64,000 bases of DNA from NCBI GenBank assembly GCA_024426085.1, contig CP087975.1, forward strand, positions 248,001 to 312,000. The letters are read 5' to 3'. The stretch comes from Rhizobium sp. RCAM05350 (GTDB taxonomy: Bacteria; Pseudomonadota; Alphaproteobacteria; Rhizobiales; Rhizobiaceae). Below, one piece after another: positions 30,027-40,173 of the stretch. The notes beneath the pieces were generated by a model. It saw only the letters and a program-made list of their open reading frames with translations, searched no databases and was not told the origin of the DNA. Both the position numbers and the translations under genes were made by a program. Every line of letters begins with the position of its first letter. Position 1 is the stretch's first letter.

Positions 30027-30497
30027 ATGAGCCGCGCATTCACCAAGGAAATCGACGACGCCCCGCCTCCGCCGGTGCCCGACCGCCCGATCAGCGCAGC
30101 CCGTAATCTCGTGACTGCCAATGGTGCCCGCCAGATCGAGCAGATGGTCGCCATGCTTACCCAGCAGACCGCCGCCACCAGCGACGGCGAGGCGCTCGCA
30201 GCACTGAAGCGGATCTGCGCTACTGGGAAGCGCGGCGCGCCAGCATGGAGGTCCTGGAACCCAGCCCGGAGCCCGCCTCGGTGAGGTTCGGAACGCACGT
30301 CTCGATCAAGCGCGGCAGCCAGGTCAGGGATATTCGCATCGTCGGCGAGGACGAGGCTGACCCCTCGGCCGGGACAATCGCCTGGACATCGCCGCTTGCC
30401 CGCACTCGAAGGTGCGGTCCCTGGTGAAACGGTCGAGTTCGAAGTGGCGGGCCACGAAGAGGAAATCGTCGTGCTGTCCATCAATGGCGCGGGCTAG
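30027..30497 (+). CDS. GreA/GreB-family elongation-factor-like protein (frameshifted)
   Basis: About 156 residues. A coiled N-terminal half (ARQIEQMVAMLTQQTAATSD, then LRYWEARRASMEVLEP after a missing G near 30218) and a C-terminal FKBP-like GreA domain (VRFGTHVSIKRGSQVRDIRI, DEADPSAGTIAWTSPLA, GETVEFEVAG). A second missing base lies near 30403. RBS AAGGAGA. It would bind RNA polymerase's secondary channel or be one of the Rnk-like variants; the N-terminal domain is short and proline-rich (DDAPPPPVPDRP). Confidence 0.75.
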
Positions 30498-30588
30498 ATA
30501 CTGGCGGGCAGAGCCTTCCGAATGACCACCATTTCATTGATCTCATCGGCAAAACACGGCAAGACCGTGCAGACGATGATGTGAGGAC

Positions 30589-31287
30589 ATGATTTGGAGA
30601 CCGCGCTCTACCTGCCGATCAAGGGCTTTCTCGAAGCGGCTGGCTACAGCGTCAAGGGTGAGATTGCCGGTTGCGATCTTGTCGGACTCAGTCCCGACGA
30701 TCCGCCGGTCGTGGTCATCTGCGAACTCAAGCTCAGCTTCAATCTCGAACTGATCCTGCAGGCCGTCGACCGGGCTGCAGCGAGCGACGAGGTTTGGATC
30801 GCCGCACGCGTCTCGGCGAAGGGAAAGGGCCGCGAAAGTGATCGCCGCTACCACGATCTCTGCCGCAGGCTCGGTTTCGGCATGATGGCCGTTTCCGATA
30901 ACGGCACCGTCGATGTCATTGTCAGCCCGGTGGCGCTGATGCCGCGCAAAAATCCGCGCAAGCGATCGCGTCTGGTCAACGAGCACAAGAAACGCAAGGG
31001 CGACCCGGCCGTCGGCGGCAGTACGCGCTCGCCGATCATGACGGCCTACCGGCAGCAGGCGCTGGCCTGCGCCGCCGCCCTGCGGGACGGGCCGCTGCGC
31101 CCAAGGGATTTGAAGCCGATCACGCCATCGGCGGCAACTATCCTGCGCGGCAATGTCTATGGCTGGTTCCGAGCGTCTCGACCGCGGTATTTACGGCCTG
31201 ACGACAATCGGTGCAGAGGCCTTGACCCGGTGGCCACCCCCACCGGTGCAGCCGGAAACCATCGAGATCGCGACGAAAACCGGCTGA
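30589..31287 (+). CDS. DUF2161 family protein, PD-(D/E)XK-like (frameshifted)
   Basis: About 232 residues. The N-terminal half shows a nuclease-like pattern, GCDLVGLSPDDPPVVVICELK, with D and ExK in the spacing of PD-(D/E)XK enzymes. A basic middle follows (RKNPRKRSRLVNEHKKRKGD) and a winged-helix-like end (LRPRDLKPITPSAATIL, YGWFERLDRGIYGLTTIGAE). One extra base near 31168 breaks the frame. The start is either TTG 30594 or, if one G is missing at 30591, ATG 30589 giving MDLETALYL. The 3' end faces the next gene 11 bp away. Function unknown. Confidence 0.68.
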
Positions 31288-31298
31288 CAACGATGTTG

Positions 31299-32448
31299 TC
31301 AGGCCGACGCGGCCCTTGAGACCCGGCGCAGCATGCCAACGATCGCCTGATCGAGCGCCGCATCAACCGGTAATGCCTGTGACGATAGCTTGACGATCAC
31401 CGTTTGGCTGGCCGGATCGACCCAGATCCACTGTCCATGAATGCCGATGGCGGCAAGTTCTCCCGCGCCCGTTTCGTACCAGTAGTTGCGGTAGCTGCCA
31501 TCCGGAAACAGCGTCGTCTGGTCGCCGTTCTTCCATGCATCGCGGCTGCCGCCTGTCCAGAGGTCGTCAACGAAGGATTGTGGGATCAGGCCCGCGCCCT
31601 GCTTGCGGACAAGCTCGCCGGTGAGCGCAAGGTCGCGCGCCGTTGCCGACATGCCGCCTGCAGGCACGGGCCGTGCCGACCCGGTCAACAGTGATCATGG
31701 CGCTGGAGCACGCGCCCATCGCCTGCCAGAGATGCTCGCTAAATAGCGTCGCCAATCGAGCGCCCGCTGCGCGCCCCAGCACGATGCCGGCGAGATCGGT
31801 GTTGGGCGAGCGGTAGGCATGCTTCTCGCCGTGTTGCCAACCGCCTTTTCCGATGCTGCAAATGAAGCCCTTCAAATCCGGCGCAGGGCTTTCCGGTTTG
31901 TCGGGGTTCCAGCCGGTCGCCCGGCGATAGCGATCGAACCCACCGGATGTATCGAGATAGTCCTCGACGAAATCGACGCTGATCTCCATGTCGAACAACT
32001 GCTGCACCGACGCATCCGCATAGGCCGACCCAGCAACCTCCGGCACATAATCGACCACGCGCTTACTGAACGACAACAGGCCCTTGCCCGCCAGAATCCC
32101 GGCCAGCAGCGCCGCCAGGGATTTCGACACGGAAAAGATGATATGCGGCCGGGCGGGGTTGGAATGATCCGCCGACCATTCGGCAATGATGCGGCCGTCG
32201 CGCATCACTACGAGTTCGTCGGTCTCGCTTGCCGTCAGAAATTCTTTCAGCGATTGGCCCGCGCCATCGATGCCCGTCACCTGCAGGTCTTCGAGATCGC
32301 CAAGATCGAGATAGGGTTCGTCGCCTCGGCCCATGGCCGGAATGACGGCCGACGGTACGATTTCGCTGACATTCTGGAAGGCCCATTGCGAAAAGGGAGC
32401 TGACCGCCAATTCGCGAGCGTAATGTCCGAGCGCTTGAAATCCGTCAC
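31299..32448 (-). CDS. Beta-lactamase-fold serine hydrolase, NylB-like (frameshifted)
   Basis: About 382 residues. Catalytic SVSK (SxxK, in IIFSVSKSLAALLAGILAG), the second motif in YRSPNTDLAGIVL and HGQ in IGIHGQWIWVDP instead of the KTG of true beta-lactamases. This set matches 6-aminohexanoate-dimer hydrolase and related esterases/amidases, not antibiotic resistance. A break near 31675 precedes ARPVPAGGMSATARDLA. Its ATG overlaps the stop of the amidase upstream by 4 bp, so it is the last gene of the polyamine operon. Possibly cleaves an amide of a polyamine-like compound. Confidence 0.8.
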
Positions 32449-33329
32449 GTCCTGTCTCCTCCATCCGCCGTCGCCAGCACGCCATAAAGTTCCGGGCGGC
32501 GATCGTGGAACATACCCCAGGCGGCGCGGTTCTCAGCAAGTGCCTGCCGGTCGAAGCTGGCAAGCAGTACATCTTCGCCATCGCGTCCGGCGCTGGCCGC
32601 AAGCTGTCCGTCGGCACCGGCGATGAAGGACGAGCCGTAATAGGATTGCGACTGACCACCGATGGTTTCCGAGCCGATCCGGTTAGCGGCAGCGACCGGC
32701 ATCATGTTGGCGGCGGCATGGCCGCGCATCACCATGCGCCAGTGCTCCATCGTATCGAGATCGGGCCGGGAAGGTTCCGTGCCGATGGCGGTCGGATAGA
32801 GGATCATCTCGGCGCCCATCAGCGCCATGGCGCGGGCCGCTTCCGGAAACCACTGGTCCCAGCAGATGCCGACGCCGATCGTGCCGAAGCGCGTCGGCCA
32901 GACCTCGAAGCCGGTATCGCCGGGACGGAAGTAGAATTTTTCGCTGTAGCCCGGACCGTCCGGAATATGGGATTTCCGGTAGACGCCGAGGATCTCTCCG
33001 GTGTCGTCGACCATCGCGATGCTGTTGTAGAAGGCCTGGTTCTTCTTTTCGAAGAAGGACACCGGCAGGACGATACCGAGTTCGCGCGCCAGAGCCTGCA
33101 TTGGCGCAATGACCGGATGATCGGCCAGCGCATGTGCCCGGGTGAAATGGACAGGGTCCTGCGTCTGGCAGAAATACAGGCCCTCGAAAAGCTCCTGCAC
33201 CAACACGATGTTGGCACCCTCGCCCGCGGCTCGCCGAATCAGCCGGGAGGCGGTGGCTAGATTTTCGAGGAGATCGTCTGTGCAGGCGAACTGGACGACG
33301 CCCAGGGTCATAACCGCGCGGGAAGTCAC
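32445..33329 (-). CDS. aguB: N-carbamoylputrescine amidase-like nitrilase-fold hydrolase
   Basis: 294 residues, intact. Carbon-nitrogen hydrolase with Glu46 (VLVQELFEG), Lys in VYRKSHIPDGPGY and nucleophile Cys in GVGICWDQWFPEAAR. The IPDGPGYSEKFYFRPGDTGF and AANRIG segments match AguB, which turns N-carbamoylputrescine into putrescine, CO2 and ammonia. The GTG at 33329 follows the previous stop by 2 bp; ATG 33311 (MTLGVVQFAC) is equally likely. Context with polyamine uptake and acetylpolyamine deacetylation supports this. Confidence 0.85.
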   Translation of the reverse strand: MTSRAVMTLGVVQFACTDDLLENLATASRLIRRAAGEGANIVLVQELFEGLYFCQTQDPVHFTRAHALADHPVIAPMQALARELGIVLPVSFFEKKNQAFYNSIAMVDDTGEILGVYRKSHIPDGPGYSEKFYFRPGDTGFEVWPTRFGTIGVGICWDQWFPEAARAMALMGAEMILYPTAIGTEPSRPDLDTMEHWRMVMRGHAAANMMPVAAANRIGSETIGGQSQSYYGSSFIAGADGQLAASAGRDGEDVLLASFDRQALAENRAAWGMFHDRRPELYGVLATADGGDRT

Positions 33330-33331
33330 GG

Positions 33332-34363
33332 TCAGTTGCCCTCGAAACCGGTCAGCACGCTGACGGCGTTGACGCCGATCTCGGCGACGGCATAGCCGCC
33401 TTCCATGACAAACAGGGTCGGGAGGTTCAGCCGGGCGATACGCTCGCCGATCTTCGGAAAATCCTCGGTCTTCAGCTTGAACTTGCTGATCGGATCCTTC
33501 TCAAACGTATCGACACCGAGCGAAATCACAACCACATCCGGGTTGTATGCGACCAGCTTGCCACAGGCGTCGTCCAGCGACTGGCTCCAATGGTCCCAAT
33601 CGGTCCCGAAGCGCATGGGATAATTGAGATTGTAGCCCTCACCCTCGCCGGCTCCGCGCTCGTCGGCATGACCGAGGAAATAGGGGTATTCCTGCATCGG
33701 ATCGGCATGCAGGTTGATCACCTGCACGTCGGCGCGGGAATAGAAGATTTCCTGCGTGCCGTTGCCGTGGTGATAGTCGACATCGAGGATCGAAACGCGC
33801 TTGGCGCCGTTGTCGTGGAACCATTGTGCCGCCACCGCCGCGTTGTTGATGTAGCAATAGCCGCCCATGAACCCGGCGCCGGCATGATGGCCGGGCGGGC
33901 GGCAAAGCGCGAAGGCGGAGCGTTCACCATCCTGGACAAGGCCGGCTGCCGTCAGCGCCACGTCATGCGAGGATTTGATCGCGTCCCAGGACCCTTCGAC
34001 GATGCCGCAGCCGGCATCGAAGGAATAGTAGCCCAAAAGCCCGTCGATAAACTCGGGCGGCACATCGCCGCGCAGGCCGCGGGTCGGCCAGGTGAAGGGC
34101 AGCGCCGTGCCGTTGCGCCCCTCCGCTGTCCAGCGATCCCAGATCGTCGGCAGGAAATCGAGATAGTCTTTTCGGTGAATACGCGCCGCCGTCGCAAGGT
34201 CGTGCTGTTCAGGCGCAAGGATAGGCCCAAGCCCAACCGTCTTGATGCGCGCGGAGACATATTCGGCACGCGAAGTCAGTTCGAAACCGGGAACGATGGC
34301 GCCGGCGACCAGTTCAAGCTGGTTGGCATGGCCAAGGTGACGGGGCGAGAAGACGGTTTTCAT
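33332..34363 (-). CDS. Acetylpolyamine amidohydrolase (histone-deacetylase family)
   Basis: 343 residues, intact. Class II histone-deacetylase fold: catalytic histidine pair in PPGHHAG, zinc ligands in ILDVDYHHGNGT and LGVDTF, and GGYAV near the end. Members with LGHANQLELV-like starts deacetylate acetylputrescine or acetylspermidine. ATG 34363 has GGA 7 nt upstream. It follows potD on the same strand across a hairpin and precedes aguB by 2 bp, placing it in a polyamine uptake-and-release operon. Confidence 0.87.
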   Translation of the reverse strand: MKTVFSPRHLGHANQLELVAGAIVPGFELTSRAEYVSARIKTVGLGPILAPEQHDLATAARIHRKDYLDFLPTIWDRWTAEGRNGTALPFTWPTRGLRGDVPPEFIDGLLGYYSFDAGCGIVEGSWDAIKSSHDVALTAAGLVQDGERSAFALCRPPGHHAGAGFMGGYCYINNAAVAAQWFHDNGAKRVSILDVDYHHGNGTQEIFYSRADVQVINLHADPMQEYPYFLGHADERGAGEGEGYNLNYPMRFGTDWDHWSQSLDDACGKLVAYNPDVVVISLGVDTFEKDPISKFKLKTEDFPKIGERIARLNLPTLFVMEGGYAVAEIGVNAVSVLTGFEGN

Positions 34364-34388
34364 GGACATATCCAGCGGCGGGAAACGA

Positions 34389-34422
34389 AATCGCACCCCG
34401 TCTGGATCGACGGGGTGCGATT
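34389..34422 (-). terminator. 14-bp hairpin between potD and the amidohydrolase gene
   Basis: Arms 34389-34402 and 34409-34422 (core CGCACCCCGTC) are exact reverse complements with a 6-nt loop. It lies 9 bp past the potD stop. With only a broken U-stretch after it, it probably protects potABCD mRNA or partly terminates, giving lower expression of the downstream enzymes. Confidence 0.6.
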
Positions 34423-34431
34423 GGGGCAGGT

Positions 34432-35467
34432 TTACTTCTGAAGCTCGGTCCAGATCTTGGTATAGAGCTCCTGAACTTCCGGCGGGCAGGTCTGCGAGGG
34501 TACGCCAAGCGAGGCAAACTCTGCCGGTACGTCGATTTCCGGGGCGCCCTTCATATCGGCAGGCATGAATTCAGCGGAACCTGCGATGCCGTTGGCATAG
34601 CGATGGAAGCCGGAATTCATGCCGGCATTTGCCAGATCCATCATGAAATTCTGGAAGAGCTTGGCATTCTCTGCGTTCTTCGCATCCTTGAGAACAGCGA
34701 GGTTGTCGCTCCAGTTGACGAAGCCTTCCTTCGGATAGCCGTATTTGATCGCCGGGTTCTTCAGACGCTGGCGAAATGCGGAGCCGTTCCAGTCGCTGGA
34801 GGCGGAGAAGTCGCCTGAGCCCATCTTCTCGATGGTGCCGTATTCCATTGCAACCCAGTTCGGCTTGGCGGCGACAAGCGTATCGCGAACCTTCTTCAGG
34901 ATGGTCAGGTCACCGGTGCATTTGGTACCGCCATTGTAGAGAACCGCCGCATCAATCACGTCGGTCATTTCCGGCACGACGTTGACCTTGCCCTTCAGTT
35001 CGTCCGGGGTCTTGAAGATGATATCCCAGGTGTTGATATCGCCCTTGTAGACATCGGTGTTCACGACGGTACCGACCGTGCCCATCGCCCATGGCACGGT
35101 AAATTTGCAGGCCGGGATCGAACTCGGGGTTCTGCCATTCCTTGGCGACGTTCTTGAAGTTCTCCATCTTGCCCGGATCGGTTTCGAGCAGCAGGCCTTC
35201 GGAGATCCAGATCGGAATGTAATTCTGCGACGGCACGACCATGTCGAAACCGGAGCCGCCCTGGCGAACCTTGGCAAGCGCCGTATCGTTGGAATCATAG
35301 TCGGTGACCGTCACCTTGACCTTGTAGGCGTCCTCGAACTTCTTGATCATGTCGGGGCTGGTGTAATTGCCCCAGTTGTAGATGTTGAGCTCGCCTTCCG
35401 CCCGGGCAAGTCCCGTCGATGCGAGAAGCGCGGCCGTCACGGCCATGATCGCGGTGATCCGTTTCAT
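34432..35467 (-). CDS. potD: Spermidine/putrescine ABC binding protein (frameshifted)
   Basis: About 344 residues. Signal peptide MKRITAIMAVTAALLASTGL with cleavage near ARA-E, then the PotD/PotF pattern ELNIYNWGNYTSPDMIKKF, DYDSNDTALAKVRQGGSGFD and VVPSQNYIPIWI, and late PAIKYGYPKEGFVNWSDNLA. The frame changes near 35105, after PEFDPG. It captures polyamines in the periplasm for PotABC, whose genes lie directly upstream in the operon. Confidence 0.88.
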
Positions 35468-35489
35468 GATGCTGTTCCCTTCCTTCTTG

Positions 35490-36290
35490 TTAGACACGTT
35501 TTCTGTTGACGACGAAGAAGACGGTGACGACGCAGATCGACAGGAACAGGAACAACGCCGAGATCGCATTCATCTCAGGCGTGATCGTCCGGCGGATCTG
35601 GCCGAGCATGTAGGTGGGCAAGGTATCCTGGCCTGCCGATTTGACGAATTCGGTGATGACGACATCATCCAGCGAAATCACGAAGGCCAGCATGAAGCCG
35701 GCCAGAACGCCCGGCCACAGCAGCGGCAGCGTCACGTAGCGAAAGGCTTTCCACGGCGTCGCATAGAGATCGGCGGCCGCCTTCTCCAGCGTCAGGTCCA
35801 TGTTCTCCAGCCGCGCCCGGATCGGCAGATAGGCAAACGGGATGCAGAAGGCGGTATGGGCGGCAATCAGGTAGCCGAGGCCGGAATAGCCGGTCCAGAT
35901 CTTGATACGGGCGAAAAAGATCAGGAGTGCCACCGCCGTCACGATTTCCGGGATCATCAGCGGCTGGTTGATAAAGGCATATTTCAGCGTCAACCCGCGA
36001 TAGGCATCCGTCCGGGTGGTCGCCAGAGCCGCCATGGTGGCGGCGATGGTGGCGATGGTGGCGGCAACAGCCGCGATCTGCAGGGATCGCAGCGAAGCGT
36101 CGATCACCTGCTGATTTTCGAAAGCCTTGGCAAACCAGCGCAGCGAAAAGCCCTCGAATGCGGCGAGCGATTCCCCGGAATTGAACGCATAGAAAACAAG
36201 CACCGCGATCGGCAAATAGAGTGCGAAGAAGCAGATCATCGCGATGGTGGTAAAACCGCGCTGGCGGCGGATCGAGAATGTCCTAGCCAT
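35490..36290 (-). CDS. potC: Polyamine ABC transporter permease
   Basis: 266 residues, intact; six hydrophobic helices and the permease EAA-type loop EKAAADLYATPWKAFRYVTL. It opens MARTFSIRRQRGFTTIAMI. A run of GGTGGCGAT-type repeats (36033-36067) encodes the alanine-rich helix IAAVAATIATIAATMAALA, which may be length-variable. The ATG overlaps the end of the preceding permease gene by 8 bp. With PotB it forms the membrane channel. Confidence 0.88.
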   Translation of the reverse strand: MARTFSIRRQRGFTTIAMICFFALYLPIAVLVFYAFNSGESLAAFEGFSLRWFAKAFENQQVIDASLRSLQIAAVAATIATIAATMAALATTRTDAYRGLTLKYAFINQPLMIPEIVTAVALLIFFARIKIWTGYSGLGYLIAAHTAFCIPFAYLPIRARLENMDLTLEKAAADLYATPWKAFRYVTLPLLWPGVLAGFMLAFVISLDDVVITEFVKSAGQDTLPTYMLGQIRRTITPEMNAISALFLFLSICVVTVFFVVNRKRV

Positions 36291-37203
36291 GCCGGCTCCC
36301 TTGCGATCCGGCATTGCGAACATAGACCAGCAGCGCCACCATGACGATCAGCATGAGCGTGATCGACAGCGCCGATCCGAGCGGCCAGTTGCGGCCCTGG
36401 CCGAACTGCAGCTCGATCAGGTTCCCGAGCATCATATTCTTGCCACCGCCGAGAATGCTGGGCGTTACATAGGCGCCGAGTGCTGGAATAAAGACGAGGA
36501 TGGAGCCGGCGATGACGCCGGGCTTGACCAGTGGAATGATGATTTTCCGCAGCACTTTGAAGGGCGTGGCGTAGAGATCATAGCCCGCCTCGACCAGCCG
36601 AAAATCCAGCTTTTCCATGCTGGCATAGAGCGGCAGCACCATCAGCGGCAGATAGACATAGACCATGCCGGTCAGGATCGCTCCGTCGGTGAACAGCATC
36701 TGGATCGGCCTTGCGATCAGGCCGAATTTCAACAACAGGCCATTGACCAGGCCTTCGTTGCGGATAACTTCGAGGATGGCGAAAGTGCGGATGAGCAGAT
36801 TGGTCCAGAACGGGATGGTGATCAGGAAAAGCCAGAGTTCTCGGGTCTTTTCAGGCCGTGTCACGATGAAATAGGCCGTCGGAAAGCCGACCAGCAGGGT
36901 CAGGACAGTGGTGATCAGCGACAGCACGACGGAGCGCATGAAGATCGACACATGGGCGTCCGCGAGCGAGAACGTCCCGTCGAAAATATCCTTCTCCATG
37001 ACGACGCTGATCCAGCCGTCGAGCGACGCCAGCCATTGCACGTCGCCATAGGGGCCGGGCGCCAGGAACGAATAGACAAGCACGATCAGCAGCGGCCCGG
37101 TCGCGGCGGCAAGGATGATCAGCAGGGCGGGAAGTGAAAGCAGCCACCGTTTCCGGATATCCCTGCTCTGTTCTGCCTCGATCGTCCCCGCCGCATCCGT
37201 CAT
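36283..37203 (-). CDS. potB: Polyamine ABC transporter permease
   Basis: 306 residues, intact; cytoplasmic N-terminus (MTDAAGTIEAEQSRDIRKRW), six helices and the EAA loop VEAGYDLYATPFKVLRKIII. Segments PFWTNLLIRTFA and GAYVTPSILGGGKNMMLG are typical of PotB. It starts 1 bp after the potA stop, so the genes are tightly coupled. Confidence 0.89.
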   Translation of the reverse strand: MTDAAGTIEAEQSRDIRKRWLLSLPALLIILAAATGPLLIVLVYSFLAPGPYGDVQWLASLDGWISVVMEKDIFDGTFSLADAHVSIFMRSVVLSLITTVLTLLVGFPTAYFIVTRPEKTRELWLFLITIPFWTNLLIRTFAILEVIRNEGLVNGLLLKFGLIARPIQMLFTDGAILTGMVYVYLPLMVLPLYASMEKLDFRLVEAGYDLYATPFKVLRKIIIPLVKPGVIAGSILVFIPALGAYVTPSILGGGKNMMLGNLIELQFGQGRNWPLGSALSITLMLIVMVALLVYVRNAGSQGSRHG

Positions 37204-37204
37204 C

Positions 37205-38305
37205 TCAGTTCCTCAAGACCCGGGCGGCGTTGGCTTCGAGTGCGATGCCGACCCTGTCACCCTGCGCAAACCGCGCGCTTTGTAGCGGTTTGTTCTGCTC
37301 TCGCAGCGTAAACAGCGTCTCCCCGTCGGAAAGGCGGACGTGGTAATGGGTATCGGTCCCGAAATAGACGACATTTTCCAGCGTGCCGGTCATCTGGCTG
37401 GCGTCCGCACGGTCTGGCTGGCAGAGCGTCGCATGTTCCGGCCTCAGAACCACCGTCACCTCGCCTTCCGCGTGGAAATCCCGTGGTACCGTTGCCGAGA
37501 TGCGGCCGGCGACCGGTGTGTCGACATCGGCTATGCCGTCAGTCACTGAGCTGATCCGGCCCTTCAGGAAATTGGTCTCGCCGATGAAATCGGCGACGAA
37601 ACGATCCGCCGGAGCGTCATAGATCTCTCTGGGATTGCCTACCTGCAGGATTTTGCCCGACGACATGACGGCAATGCGATCCGACATGGTTAGCGCCTCC
37701 TCCTGGTCGTGCGTGACGAAGATGAAGGTGATGCCGGTCTCCGCCTGCAGACGCTTCAACTCGATCTGCATGTCCTTGCGGAGCTTGTAGTCCAATGCCG
37801 ACAGCGGCTCGTCGAGAAGCAGAACCTTCGGCTGGGGAGCAAGCGCGCGGGCTAGCGCGACACGTTGCTGCTGGCCGCCTGAAATCTGGCTCGTGCGCCG
37901 GCCGGCAAGCGCTTCCATGCGCACCAGCTTCAGCATGGCATCGACGCGGTCCTTGACCTCCTGCTTCGGCTTGCCGAGCATGGTGAGACCGAAACCGATA
38001 TTCTCCGCCACCGTCATGTGCGGAAAAAGGGCGTAGCTCTGGAAAACCGTATTGATCGGCCGCTTGAAGGGCGGCATGGCGGCGATGTTCTCGCCGTTCA
38101 GCATGATCTCGCCGGATGTCGGGTATTCGAAGCCGGCAATCAACCGCAACAGGGTGGTCTTACCGCAGCCGGACGGACCGAGAAGCGTAAAGAACTCGTT
38201 CTGGCGGATCGATACCGATGTGTTGTCGACGGCGGCGAAGGCAAACTCGCCAAAGCCGAAAATCTTAGAAACATGGCGGATTTCGACCGCGTTCAATTCC
38301 GCCAT
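37205..38305 (-). CDS. potA: Polyamine ABC transporter ATPase
   Basis: 366 residues, intact. Walker A GPSGCGKTT, Q-loop NTVFQSYALFPHM, signature SGGQQQRVALARAL, Walker B KVLLLDEP, H-loop VTHDQEEAL and the C-terminal TOBE regulatory domain (FVADFIGETNFLKGRI, VVLRPEHATL). ATG 38305 is the family-like start; a GTG at 38314 has a closer AAGG box. First gene of the seven-gene polyamine operon potA-potB-potC-potD-amidohydrolase-aguB-serine hydrolase. Confidence 0.9.
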   Translation of the reverse strand: MAELNAVEIRHVSKIFGFGEFAFAAVDNTSVSIRQNEFFTLLGPSGCGKTTLLRLIAGFEYPTSGEIMLNGENIAAMPPFKRPINTVFQSYALFPHMTVAENIGFGLTMLGKPKQEVKDRVDAMLKLVRMEALAGRRTSQISGGQQQRVALARALAPQPKVLLLDEPLSALDYKLRKDMQIELKRLQAETGITFIFVTHDQEEALTMSDRIAVMSSGKILQVGNPREIYDAPADRFVADFIGETNFLKGRISSVTDGIADVDTPVAGRISATVPRDFHAEGEVTVVLRPEHATLCQPDRADASQMTGTLENVVYFGTDTHYHVRLSDGETLFTLREQNKPLQSARFAQGDRVGIALEANAARVLRN

Positions 38306-38422
38306 ATGCGGCACACTTAACCTTGCATGAAGCTACTGTTCCCGCCTTTTCGGCTTTGCGCTAGGTGATCACAGTGCCTGAACGTTGACAACACCCTTCT
38401 TAATATTTTGATCAAAAAATTA

Positions 38423-40091
38423 TCAGGAACGAAAACTGATGCGGCCGCCACAAATCGTGGTGACGGGCCGGATCGTCAGCAAATCATCGGGAGCCGCTGC
38501 CTCGATATCACCGTTCAGCACGACGATATCGGCAAGATAACCTTCCCGATCCTTCCCTTGCCATCCTCCTTGAATTCTGCGTAAGCGCCTTCGACGCAAT
38601 AGGCCGACAGCGCTTCCATTAGGGTAAAGGATTGATCCGGATCGCTCTCTGCCCAGCGCTTGCGCGTCACAGCCGCCTCTATGCCGATGATCGGATCGAT
38701 TGGCGACACCGGCCAGTCGGAGGCAAAGCAGATATGGGCGCCGGCATCTTTCAAGGTGCGCCAGGCATAGCTGAGCGGCCACCGATCCCGGCCGATGCGC
38801 GACACGGTCGGCTCCAGCGGTACGCCTGCACAACCCGGCGGATGCGGCGGCTGCATCGACGCTATGACGCCGAGTTCGGCAAACCGGGCAATGTCGTCGG
38901 GATGCACGACCTCGATATGTTCTATCCTGTGGCGGCTGTCGCGGACGCCGTTTTGCGAGCGCGCAGCCTCATATCCGTCAAGCACTGCCCGCACCGCACC
39001 GTCGCCGATCGCATGAACCGCGATCTGCAGCCCGCGCCGGTCCACTTCCACGGCCGCCTCCCGAAACGTTTCAGGTGTGAACAGGCCCTCGCCGCAATCG
39101 CCAGGCTTGTCGGCGTAGGGCTCGACCATCACTGCCGTCCAGCTGTCGAGCACGCCGTCGTAGAACATCTTGACGACGCCGGACGACAGCCAGTCGCTGT
39201 CGAACCGGCGAGCAAGCTCGGACGCCTTTTCGAGCATGCTGATCGGCATGAAATTCTTGAAATGGAACGGAATGATCACCCGGCACGGCAGGCTGCCATC
39301 CTCTTTCTCGATCGCCGCAAGCAGCTCCAGCTGGTAGAGATTGCCATCCATGTTCTGAACGGTGGTGATGCCGTGGCGGGAGCAGTAGTCGAGGCCGCGC
39401 CGCATCACGGCGATATCCTGCGCCCATTCCGCTTCGTTCGGGTAGGGATCGGGTTCGCCACCGGTGGACAGGCCGAGCCGGTAGCGATCGAAACCACCGG
39501 CTGCCTGCAACGAGCTGAACGCCTCCATCTCCCGTAGCTCCCCGGTCGCCAGGCCATCCGTGCCCATCACCACCTCGTTGCCGGGTCCCAGCTCGGCGCC
39601 ATGCAACATATTGACGAGGTCCAGCGCCTTTGTATTGGCCCAGGCGGTGTGATGATCCGGCGCGAACAGAACCAGCGGCTGGTGGGCAAGGATCGCATCG
39701 AGATGATGGCGCGTCAGCCGTTCAGTCTCCCCAAGGATCGTGTAGTCGGCACCTTGCGCAAAGAGCACTCTTTCTGCGGCACGCGGCCCGGCATAGGCGC
39801 GACGGCATCAGTCAATGCCGCCAACCCGCTGACCCCGGCAAGCTGGAGATGATCGAGTTCGGCAGCGCCGGAAAACAGATGCATGTGATTTTCGGAGAAC
39901 CCCGGGAGCACCGTGCCTCCGGCGGCATCGATCACCTGCGTGCCCGCGCCTCGAAATGGTTCCATCTGCGCTGTCGTGCCGACTGCCAAAATCCGGCCAG
40001 CGGCCAGCGCAACCGCCTCGGCTCGGGGCCTATCCTCATCCAAAGTCAAAACACGTGCATTGAGGATGAGGATATCGGCCGTCTGCGTCAT
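38423..40091 (-). CDS. YtcJ-like metal-dependent amidohydrolase (frameshifted)
   Basis: About 555 residues. Amidohydrolase superfamily: VLPGFSENHMHLFSG (HxH), APDHHTAWANTKAL, SRHGITTVQNMDG, the central GVVKMFYDGVLDSWTA (carboxylated-lysine region), VHAIGDGAVRAVL, RHRIEHIEVVHPDD and FASDWPVSP. Breaks near 39780 and 38560. Members hydrolyse N-acyl or formamide-type substrates. It sits between the second kinase/PLP fusion and potA on the same strand, so it may share their substrate pool. Confidence 0.83.
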
Positions 40092-40173
40092 GATACTACT
40101 CGCTGCTTGCCATGAATGTGGCGCGAGCTAAGCCGATCCGGCGACGCAATTCAACAGCGACCGGCGTCTTTTC

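Noticed and set aside
31299..32448. Antibiotic-resistance beta-lactamase
   Set aside because: HGQ replaces the KTG motif and the gene is the last member of a polyamine operon; this is the NylB/esterase branch.
36033..36067. GGTGGCGAT-type repeats as a minisatellite or regulatory repeat
   Set aside because: They encode an alanine-rich transmembrane helix of the permease and are explained by coding bias; only noted in the gene entry.
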